Positions 1 to 5,309 of a stretch of DNA of 7,153 nucleotides are shown here, piece by piece. Every line of letters begins with the position of its first letter. Position 1 is the stretch's first letter. A program made the translations under genes and the position numbers. The DNA comes from Phycisphaerales bacterium (GTDB lineage Bacteria > Planctomycetota > Phycisphaerae > Tepidisphaerales > Tepidisphaeraceae). The DNA lies in assembly GCA_003153655.1 (NCBI GenBank), contig PMAK01000070.1, forward strand, positions 1,978-9,130, read 5' to 3'. The notes under the pieces were generated by a model. It saw nothing but the letters and a program-made list of their open reading frames with translations. It searched no databases and was not told the origin of the DNA.

Positions 1-1297
1 CCATCACCGCCTGGCCGATGTGAATCAATTCCGTCGCCCCGGTCCCGATGGCGTGAACCCCAAGAATCTGCCGATTCTCCTGGTGAATGAGCAGCTTGAG
101 CATCCCATCGGTATCGCCAAGAAGTTGCCCGCGCGCAAGCTCGCGATATTGAGCAATCCCCGCCTCGTACGGAATCCCGGCCGTGGTGAGCTGATTCTCC
201 GTCCGTCCAACCATCGAAATCTCGGGAATCGCATAAATGCCGTAAGGAAATAGCTCCGGAATGCTGCACGTCGAAACGCCAAACGCATGGCAGACAGCCA
301 GACGCCCCTGCTCCATCGCGGTGCTGGCAAGCGCCGGAAATCCGATCACGTCGCCGACCGCATAAATATGCGGGACTTCAGTCTGATAGTTGGAGTTGAC
401 CTTCAACCGCTCACGGTCATCCGCTTTAAGGCCGGCACGATCCAGTTGCATCGATGCCGTTGTCCCCTGCCGCCCAACCGAATACATCAATGTCTGCGCC
501 CGCAAGGTTTTCCCGCTTTCAAGCGTCGCCTGCACGACAGCCCCGTTAACCCCGCCCTCCGAGACCGGCAAATGCTCGATCTTGGCGACTTTTTCGCCCA
601 GGCGCAACGTGACCCCCATCCGGCGCATCTGATATTGCAGCGCCTCGGTAATTTCGTTGTCGAGAAACCCGAGAACTTCGTGCTTCCCTTCGACAAGCGT
701 GATCTTGACCCCAAGCGCTGCGAGCATGCAGGCGTATTCGATGCCAATGACCCCGCCGCCGACGACGATCATCGTCTTGGGAATGGATTCGAGCTTAAGC
801 AACTCATCGGACGTGAAGATCGTTTTATCGTCAAACGGAACGGTTGCCGGCCGCGCCGGCCGCGTGCCGGTGGCAAGAATGATGGTATCACCGCTGACAA
901 CCTCGAAATCGTCCGGCCTCTCAACCCGAATGACCGTCGCCTGATCAAAACGGGCCGAGCCCCAGATCAATTCCACGTTGTTCCGCTCAAGCTGATCCCG
1001 GATCAACGCCAACTCATTATGCACAACCTGCTGGCTGACATAGATCAGATCCGCAATCGTAATCGTCCGCTTGACGCGATAGCTCTCGCCAAAGAGGGCT
1101 CGCTTATTCAGCCCGGTCAGGTGCAAAACCGCTTCGCGCAGCGCCTTGGAAGGAATGGTCCCGGTATTGATGGACGCCCCACCCAGGACGTTGTTCTTCT
1201 CAATAATGCAAACTTGCTTCCCCAGCTTGGCAGCCTGAATCGCCGCCTTCTGCCCAGCCGGGCCCGATCCGATCGCAACGCAGTCAAAATGTCTCAT
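1..1297 (-). CDS. sthA: Soluble pyridine nucleotide transhydrogenase (Si-specific), 3' end cut by window edge
   Basis: Cytosolic FAD enzyme that exchanges reducing equivalents between NADPH and NAD+. 432 codons are visible with no stop. E. coli SthA is 466 residues, so roughly 30 C-terminal residues lie off the left edge. The protein starts MRHFDCVAIGSGPAG, with the FAD-binding GxGxxG at residues 10-15. The region matching the disulphide of lipoamide dehydrogenase reads GGASINTGTIPSK (39-51): both cysteine positions are replaced, by Ser42 and Thr47, which rules out a disulphide-using dihydrolipoamide dehydrogenase. A second dinucleotide fold, GGGVIG, lies at 180-185. Further on come a YAVGDVIGFPALA motif that contacts FAD and a C-terminal GVHAIGTGATELIHIGQ dimer-interface motif typical of SthA. 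The ATG at 1295-1297 is preceded by a weak GGAAG about 9 bases upstream. The gene is divergent from the small membrane-protein gene. The family assignment is firm; the Ser42 variant is read directly from the sequence. Confidence 0.93.
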   Translation of the reverse strand, partial: MRHFDCVAIGSGPAGQKAAIQAAKLGKQVCIIEKNNVLGGASINTGTIPSKALREAVLHLTGLNKRALFGESYRVKRTITIADLIYVSQQVVHNELALIRDQLERNNVELIWGSARFDQATVIRVERPDDFEVVSGDTIILATGTRPARPATVPFDDKTIFTSDELLKLESIPKTMIVVGGGVIGIEYACMLAALGVKITLVEGKHEVLGFLDNEITEALQYQMRRMGVTLRLGEKVAKIEHLPVSEGGVNGAVVQATLESGKTLRAQTLMYSVGRQGTTASMQLDRAGLKADDRERLKVNSNYQTEVPHIYAVGDVIGFPALASTAMEQGRLAVCHAFGVSTCSIPELFPYGIYAIPEISMVGRTENQLTTAGIPYEAGIAQYRELARGQLLGDTDGMLKLLIHQENRQILGVHAIGTGATELIHIGQAVM

Positions 1298-1701
1298 GTT
1301 ATGTTTCTTCCCGCAGAATTAGGTTCAGAACGCACCCGTGCGGTTGGTTTTCAAGAACCCGATGGTACGCAATAGGGGATCAAGCGTCCATGACAGACAA
1401 ATACAGGAGCCGGAAGATGACTTTCGTTTGCCCTATTCCCGGCCGACCAAGACCGCTCGCCATCTCCGGCGGCAAAATGCATGCAGGAAAATGGACCAGG
1501 CCAGCCAAAACCGTCCGCGGCGGCAACACATCTTTATATTCGAGCCGGGAACTTCGGCCGTCACCAAAACCGCCAACGATCACATTCCGATTCCGCAGAC
1601 TTAAATCGATCCCCCAACATCAGCGCATATTACAGCTTTTGCTCCACCAAGTCCGATAACCTATACTGACAGCGAAGTTCAAAAATACAGGAGCGCCAAG
1701 G
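1298..1701. other. Non-coding divergent region between sthA and the small membrane-protein gene
   Basis: About 400 bases with no recognisable gene. The rightmost part carries the promoter and ribosome binding site of the 1702 gene. Further left is an open frame on the plus strand from ATG 1417 to a TAA ending at 1659 (80 residues, rich in Arg, Pro and Lys). It has AGGAG 7 bases ahead of its ATG, but also many rare-looking codons, no recognisable domain, and it runs into the promoter of the next gene, so it is not called. The 12-base string AAATACAGGAGC occurs at 1399-1410 and again at 1683-1694, each time just ahead of an ATG. A short inverted repeat (CGCAC, 2 bases, GTGCG) lies at 1331-1342 in the sthA leader. 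No convincing promoter for sthA was found, and no tRNA or other RNA fold was recognised. Confidence 0.6.
1639..1667 (+). promoter_or_regulatory. Sigma70-type promoter for the small membrane-protein gene
   Basis: The -35 element TTGCTC (1639-1644) and the -10 element TATACT (1662-1667) are separated by 17 bases. The -10 matches the consensus at 5 of 6 positions. Transcription would start near 1674, giving a leader of about 28 bases before the ATG at 1702. This is one of the best promoter matches in the window. Confidence 0.6.
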
Positions 1702-1842
1702 ATGGCCGCTGAAATAACTCTCTCGCAGGATTCCGCGAAGCGGGATCAACTCAATCTGGCCCATCTCACCGTGGGATTCATCGTGCTGACAACCTTCATC
1801 TACTGCGCCGCCACCGCCCTGCAATATCTATTGTTGAGTTGA
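1702..1842 (+). CDS. Small single-span membrane protein of unknown function (46 aa)
   Basis: This 46-residue gene is not from a family I recognise. The protein has a short polar N-terminus (residues 1-18, with the charged stretch AKRDQ) and then one hydrophobic segment at about residues 20-45 (AHLTVGFIVLTTFIYC onward). This predicts a single membrane span with almost no C-terminal tail. There is no lipobox and no obvious signal-peptidase site. Support for it being real comes from its control signals: AGGAG at 1689-1693, 8 bases before the ATG, and a well-spaced TTGCTC/TATACT promoter upstream. It ends in TGA 20 bases before the convergent end of ychF, with no terminator visible between. The hydropathy pattern suits a small accessory subunit or regulator of a membrane complex, but no such complex is encoded nearby, so the role stays open. 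Confidence 0.6.
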   Translation: MAAEITLSQDSAKRDQLNLAHLTVGFIVLTTFIYCAATALQYLLLS

Positions 1843-1862
1843 GAAAAGAAGCCAAAGCCCGT

Positions 1863-2957
1863 TCAAACATTAAACAGGAAATGCACGATGTCCCCGTCGC
1901 GCATGACATACGACTTCCCCTCCGCCCGCATCTTCCCGGCAGCCTTGATCGCCGGCTCCGTCTGGTATTGCTGCAAATCCGCCAACGTATAAACCTCGGC
2001 CCGGATGAACCCTTTCTCAAAATCAGTATGAATCACCCCCGCCGCCTGCGGACCAGTCGCCCCGATCGGAATCGTCCACGCCCGAATCTCTTTCGGCCCT
2101 GATGTGAAATAACTCTGCAAGCCCAACAGCCGATACGCCTCACGCGCCAACGTCGCCAAAGCCGGCTCCTTCAAATCCATCCCGGCCAGCATCTCGCGCC
2201 GGTCCCCTTCCTCCAACTCCGACAATTCCGCCTCCAATTTTCCGCAAACCGGCACAACCGCCCCTGATTCCAGCGCCGCCCGCTCCCGCACGCGATCCAC
2301 CAATGGACCCTTGCCATGAATGTCCGATCAATCCACGTTGGCGACGTATAAGACCTTCTTAGCCGTGATCAGCCCCAGCGATTTGATCAGCTTCCGCTCC
2401 TCCGGATCAAACTCCAGCGAGCGGACAGGCTTAGCCTCGTTCAGTACCTTGCTGCATCGCTCGAGTATTTGGGCTTTGATCCCGGCTTCCTTGTCGCCGC
2501 TCCGAGCCAATCGCTGAGCTTTATCGAGTGAAGATCCGACAGTTTCCAGATCGGCCAGAGCCAATTCGGTATCGATCGTTTCAATATCCCGGATGGGATC
2601 AACCGAACCCTCGACATGGATGATATCCGTCCCCGCAAAACACCGGACGACGTGCAGAATCGCATCGACTTCACGGATATGCGACAGGAATTTATTCCCC
2701 AGCCCCTCACCCGTGCTGGCCCCCCGGACGATCCCCGCGATATCCACCACCCGCAGCGCCGCCGGAATGATCTTCTCAGTCTTCTGAAACTGATTGATGA
2801 TCTTCAGGCGTTCATCCGGCACAGCCACCACGCCGACATTGGGCTCGATGGTCGCAAACGGATAATTAGCCGCCAGCGCCCCCGCCGCCGTCAGGGCGTT
2901 GAATAGGGTGCTCTTGCCAACATTGGGCAATCCGACAATTCCGACTTCTAATGCCAT
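1863..2957 (-). pseudogene. ychF: ychF (redox-regulated/Obg-like ATPase), interrupted by one in-frame TGA
   Basis: YchF is a universally conserved P-loop ATPase of the Obg-related group that binds ribosomes. With the internal TGA read as one residue the frame is 364 codons, against 363 in E. coli, and both halves lie in the same frame. The N-terminal half (2328-2957, 209 residues) holds the P-loop GLPNVGKST (9-17), DIAG (72-75), the catalytic His114 in DIIHVEG, and the helical insert. It ends at YVANVD, immediately before TGA 2328-2330. The C-terminal half (1863-2327) holds the end of the ATPase domain and the TGS domain, with [22 protein letters not shown] and [10 protein letters not shown], and finishes with the family's invariant FLFNV and a TGA stop. 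That terminal TGA shows TGA acts as a stop in this genome. No good Shine-Dalgarno precedes the ATG at 2955-2957. It lies 26 bases downstream of the HEPN gene and may share its transcript. A recent nonsense change, a sequencing error or stop readthrough are all possible. Confidence 0.85.
2298..2330 (-). other. In-frame TGA in ychF and possible translation restart
   Basis: TGA at 2328-2330 replaces codon 210, the Glu position of the NxxE (G4) motif: Asn207-Val208-Asp209-stop. Eight codons later, in the same frame, are TTG (2301-2303) and GTG (2298-2300). AAGGG (2308-2312) lies 7 bases ahead of the GTG, which could support reinitiation and yield a separate C-terminal/TGS polypeptide. Translation of that fragment is inferred only. 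Confidence 0.5.
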
Positions 2958-2983
2958 AAAGGTTCTTGTGTTGGATCAGGCTA

Positions 2984-3508
2984 CTACGGATAGATGAGTT
3001 CCAGTGCTTTTACAATTTTTCCCAAATTCGAGATCTGATTGGCTATGACCCGAAAACGCTTCATCTCGCCTGATGTAAACGCGTTGTCATCACACGGCGA
3101 ATGCCAGTCCCCCGATGCATCTTGAAATGGATATTCATGATTCTTGGCATGAAGTTTACCAGGGGCGGGATAGATCGGAGCCAAATCATCCAACTCTTTG
3201 AGATATTGTTGTCGCGATCCTGCAAAGACCCGCTCAAGCTTTTCCATATAGTCCCGGTTGTCTTCCGAGCGGGGGATTTTGAGAATGGCGGAAAAAAGCG
3301 ACGCCACGGCATGCTTCTTACTCAGACCTGCCGATAATACTCCCCCTTCATGCAAGACCGAAGCCAACCCCTTTACAGACTTCTCGACCGCTTGCTGGTA
3401 TTTGGATAAAGCCTGACAAAAGGTGCTGGGCCTGTCTGGAATATCCAGCTTTTTCCCCGCCTGCAAATCAGACTCAGCCTGTCGTATCCACGCTGCGGAA
3501 AGGCGCAC
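2984..3508 (-). CDS. HEPN-domain protein (174 aa), second gene of a two-gene cassette
   Basis: All-helical HEPN-type protein. Helix 1 is AAWIRQAESDLQAGKKL (5-21). The signature helix 2, QALSKYQQAVEKSVKGLASVLH (about 32-53), matches the HEPN pattern of 'Q-x-A-x-E-K-x-x-K-x-L'. A KKHAVASLF stretch (64-72) fits the usual K-x-H-x-L-x-x-L helix, and FTSGEMKRFRVIANQISNLG (144-163) forms the last helix. Many HEPN proteins are toxin RNases of toxin-antitoxin, CRISPR or abortive-infection systems with an R-x4-6-H active site. No Arg is followed by His at that spacing here, so it may be non-catalytic or use other residues. The open frame runs back to 3607, but the GTG at 3506-3508 is chosen. It shares one base with the TAG of the upstream gene (TAGTG), has GGGAG 8 bases upstream, and gives the normal HEPN N-terminus. 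The region is lower in GC than its neighbours. Domain call fairly sure; role inferred. Confidence 0.75.
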   Translation of the reverse strand: MRLSAAWIRQAESDLQAGKKLDIPDRPSTFCQALSKYQQAVEKSVKGLASVLHEGGVLSAGLSKKHAVASLFSAILKIPRSEDNRDYMEKLERVFAGSRQQYLKELDDLAPIYPAPGKLHAKNHEYPFQDASGDWHSPCDDNAFTSGEMKRFRVIANQISNLGKIVKALELIYP

Positions 3509-3945
3509 TAGAGAAGCTCCCAAAATTCCCGGCCCATCGCGTCCCGGAAGATTAATTGCGCGGCGCCATGACGCTTCGCTTCCTTCAACTCCATCACACC
3601 TTTCCATTTGCCCCGAACCGCTTCGCCAAATTCCACTGGATTGGTCAAAATAAGCCTAAGATGTCGCGAAGGCGGGAGCTCAAATCCCGCAGTCGAACCA
3701 AATGAGATCTCGAAAATTTTCTTTTCCGGATCAATATGCTCGCCCCCAAACCCACCTATCACTTCGAATAGAAATACGTCGCGCGGATTTCGCTTTGGAG
3801 CGAAATAGACGGCCAAATGCAAGGGCTCATCTTTGATTTTTCGGTGTTGTTCCACCAATCGCTTAACCGCCGCCAGATATTGCGGGTATTTTGCAGCACC
3901 GCCGTTTGTCGACGATGCCATGCGGCGAGTAATCAGCTTGTGCAT
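3508..3945 (-). CDS. Protein of unknown family (145 aa), first gene of the HEPN cassette
   Basis: I do not recognise this family. The N-terminus is helical and basic (MHKLITRRMA, then YPQYLAAVKRLVEQHRKIKD at 20-39). A beta-rich middle follows: LHLAVYFAP (42-50), DVFLFEVIGGFGGEHID (56-72), KIFEISFGST (76-85) and RHLRLILTNPVEF (94-106). The tail is helical and ends GREFWELL. It lacks the GSxxxG...DxD signature of the minimal nucleotidyltransferases that usually accompany HEPN proteins. The start is the ATG at 3943-3945, because AGGAG sits 5 bases upstream; an upstream in-frame start at 3993 has no such site and would overlap the promoter. Its TAG overlaps the GTG of the HEPN gene by one base, so the two products are made together. 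A partner or antidote for the HEPN protein is the simplest reading, inferred from arrangement alone. Confidence 0.7.
   Translation of the reverse strand: MHKLITRRMASSTNGGAAKYPQYLAAVKRLVEQHRKIKDEPLHLAVYFAPKRNPRDVFLFEVIGGFGGEHIDPEKKIFEISFGSTAGFELPPSRHLRLILTNPVEFGEAVRGKWKGVMELKEAKRHGAAQLIFRDAMGREFWELL
3517..3521 (-). promoter_or_regulatory. Ribosome binding site fixing the HEPN start
   Basis: GGGAG on the minus strand, 8 bases ahead of the GTG at 3506-3508 and inside the last codons of the upstream gene. It decides between this GTG and longer starts up to 3607, and indicates translational coupling of the two cassette genes. Confidence 0.6.
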
Positions 3946-3950
3946 GTCTG

Positions 3951-3955
3951 CTCCT
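3951..3955 (-). promoter_or_regulatory. Ribosome binding site of the 145-aa gene
   Basis: AGGAG on the minus strand, 5 bases ahead of the ATG at 3943-3945. It selects this start over the longer in-frame start at 3993. Confidence 0.6.
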
Positions 3956-3963
3956 GAGTCAAA

Positions 3964-3992
3964 ACTATAGCGACTGCAAAAACGCTTCGCCA
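3964..3992 (-). promoter_or_regulatory. Possible sigma70-type promoter for the HEPN cassette
   Basis: On the minus strand, TGGCGA (3987-3992, 3 of 6 to the -35 consensus) lies 17 bases from TATAGT (3964-3969, 5 of 6 to the -10 consensus). Transcription would start about 10-12 bases before the AGGAG of the 145-aa gene. The -35 is weak, but the position in the 97-base gap after amt is right for a cassette with its own promoter. Confidence 0.4.
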
Positions 3993-4041
3993 CACGTGCT
4001 CTTTCCCGTCTATGAAAACGAGCCGCATTATCCCGCGCTTT

Positions 4042-5193
4042 TTACATCTCTCTCAGGTGATAACTCTTGATCGTTGTCTGCTGGAAGTCGGGATAAGCGT
4101 TCAGGTCATATTCCGCAAGGTCCATGCCCTCAAATTCGTTTGCCTCGGAGACGCGCAACCTTACCGTCGCTCGCAGAATAAAAAAGACCAGGCACGAAAC
4201 GATCAGCGCCAGAAGAACAATAATCCCCAGCCCGATCCCTTCCGCCCCCACCCGCCGGAGGCGCGATTCCCAGCTTCCCGGCGCCAGTGCCGCAATGGCC
4301 AAGGCGCTCCAAATCCCGCCAATCAAATGGATCGCGATCCCACCCGCCGGATCGTCGATCTTCCAGAACATATCCAGCCTGACCACCGCATACGGAACGA
4401 TGACACCCGCCACCGCACCCACCGCGACGGCCTCCGAGGGCGTCAGCAGATCCGCCCCGGCCGTGATCGCCACCAAACCCCCAAGAAGCCCGGCAAAAAC
4501 CAGAAAAACATCCGACCGCCCGTACCGCACAATGCAATAAATTGCGGCAGCAACAACGCCGGCGGCTGCCGCGAGAAGCGCATTGAACGCCGCGTCAGCC
4601 CCGTTCGCCGCAAACCCCGCGATATACGGCAGCCACATTGCAAAAATCAGCAAAATCCCCCCGGACGCCAGCGGCAGATTGTGACCAAGAATCACATTCG
4701 TCGATCCATCACGATTATATTTCCCCAGCCGCGGCCCAATGGCAATCGCCGCCACCGCCGCACAAAGCCCGGCCGACACATGGATGAATGCCGCCCCGGC
4801 CTCATCCACAAATCCCCGGTTCACCAACCAATTCCACTGCAGCAGTTTCCATCCAAATGGAATGAGAAACCCAGGCAGCAGAATGGCAACGACGATGCCG
4901 ACAATCGCCTTCCCACGCTCGAGCATCGCACCGGAAACCACCGCCGGCCCGATGAGGAATATCGCGGTAAGAAACATCGCCGCCGACCCCATCGGATGGG
5001 CGATTTCGCGCCACGAACCGTGTATGGCCCCACCAATCAACCAAAACGCCAGAACCCCCGCGGCGATCTCAACCGTGGATCGGAATAGGCAAGAAATTGT
5101 ATTTTTTGACCGCGAAATCCCCGCCGCATAAAGGGCGAAGCCGGCGCGGAGCAATAGGGCAGCCACTCCAAACATCACCCAGGAATCAAGCAT
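4042..5193 (-). CDS. amt: Ammonium transporter, Amt family (divergent, 383 aa)
   Basis: Integral membrane channel of the Amt/MEP/Rh family, which takes up ammonium at the inner membrane. About 11 hydrophobic segments are visible, spread from residue 8 to 342, matching the family topology. The twin-histidine pore is present: His138 (AAFIHVSAG) and His289 (GIAIHLIGG, after DDPAGG), with the conserved Asp130 eight residues before the first His. Other family marks are AGISRSKN near residue 24 and VSGAMLER (86-93). The cytoplasmic tail ends with EGMDLAEYDLNAYPDF, the region that in other Amts contacts PII proteins. It is divergent: the usual FQxxFA helix before SGA reads FLTAIFLIGPAVV, so one phenylalanine of the external gate seems absent, while Phe194 may match the other. 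It is short for the family (usually 400 or more). No glnK/glnB is adjacent. The ATG at 5191-5193 has no clear Shine-Dalgarno; a sigma54-like site lies about 60 bases upstream. Confidence 0.88.
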   Translation of the reverse strand: MLDSWVMFGVAALLLRAGFALYAAGISRSKNTISCLFRSTVEIAAGVLAFWLIGGAIHGSWREIAHPMGSAAMFLTAIFLIGPAVVSGAMLERGKAIVGIVVAILLPGFLIPFGWKLLQWNWLVNRGFVDEAGAAFIHVSAGLCAAVAAIAIGPRLGKYNRDGSTNVILGHNLPLASGGILLIFAMWLPYIAGFAANGADAAFNALLAAAAGVVAAAIYCIVRYGRSDVFLVFAGLLGGLVAITAGADLLTPSEAVAVGAVAGVIVPYAVVRLDMFWKIDDPAGGIAIHLIGGIWSALAIAALAPGSWESRLRRVGAEGIGLGIIVLLALIVSCLVFFILRATVRLRVSEANEFEGMDLAEYDLNAYPDFQQTTIKSYHLREM

Positions 5194-5247
5194 GTGGCTG
5201 ATTTTTACCGGATTCCGGGGTCACGGTACAGAGCAAGTCCCAGAGAT

Positions 5248-5276
5248 TTGTGATGCGACGCGCCTGCCAATAGAAT
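5248..5276 (+). promoter_or_regulatory. Sigma70-type promoter for lpxA
   Basis: TTGTGA (5248-5253, 4 of 6) and TAGAAT (5271-5276, 5 of 6) are spaced by 17 bases. Transcription would start near 5283, giving a short leader of about 27 bases before the ATG at 5310. The 17-base spacer contains the sigma54-like site that faces amt. Confidence 0.5.
5254..5269 (-). promoter_or_regulatory. Sigma54 (RpoN)-like promoter for amt
   Basis: The minus strand reads TGGCAGGCGCGTCGCA, against the sigma54 consensus TGGCACG-N4-TTGCW. It matches 6 of 7 in the -24 block and nearly all of the -12 block, with the invariant GG and GC at the correct spacing. Transcription would begin near 5244, leaving about a 50-base leader for amt. 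Ammonium transporters are commonly under RpoN/NtrC nitrogen control, which makes the placement sensible. No NtrC-type enhancer site was found within the start of lpxA. Confidence 0.45.
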
Positions 5277-5309
5277 CCTAACGTTCCTTTGTCGCCGCCG
5301 CCGGCACAT

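Noticed and set aside
287..1375. 362-codon open frame on the plus strand
   Set aside because: It lies opposite sthA, whose minus-strand translation carries every expected motif. The plus frame has a low-complexity, Arg/Asn/Pro-rich composition and no domain.
1380..1583. 67-codon minus-strand frame upstream of sthA
   Set aside because: It has a GTG start, no convincing ribosome site, no hydropathy or motif pattern, and competing frames on the other strand.
2304..2327. Selenocysteine insertion at the ychF TGA, with an ATGG/CCAT hairpin just downstream
   Set aside because: The stem is only 4 bases with a 7-base loop, no YchF selenoprotein is known to me, and the replaced position is normally Glu. 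Too weak to claim.
1863..2957. Genome-wide reassignment of TGA to an amino acid
   Set aside because: ychF itself ends FLFNV followed by TGA at its family-invariant end, and the SDR and small membrane-protein genes also end in TGA, so TGA is a stop here.
3509..3607. Longer HEPN protein starting near 3607
   Set aside because: It would overlap the upstream gene by about 100 bases and add 33 residues with no HEPN similarity. The GTG at 3506-3508 has a good Shine-Dalgarno and a one-base coupling overlap.
3508..3945. 145-aa protein as a minimal nucleotidyltransferase antitoxin
   Set aside because: The GS-x-x-x-G and D-x-D motifs are absent anywhere in the sequence.
3990..4041. Terminator after amt
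   Set aside because: No stable stem followed by a T-run was found in the amt transcript direction. The GC-rich stretch near 4022-4040 does not pair with itself.
4012..5088. 358-codon open frame on the plus strand opposite amt
   Set aside because: The product is an Arg/Asn/Pro/His-rich shadow of a GC-rich membrane-protein gene. The minus strand gives a clear Amt.
5208..5218. CCGGATTCCGG inverted repeat in the amt leader
   Set aside because: Arms of 5 bases around 1 base are too short for a hairpin. It could be a half-decent operator, but nothing else supports that.
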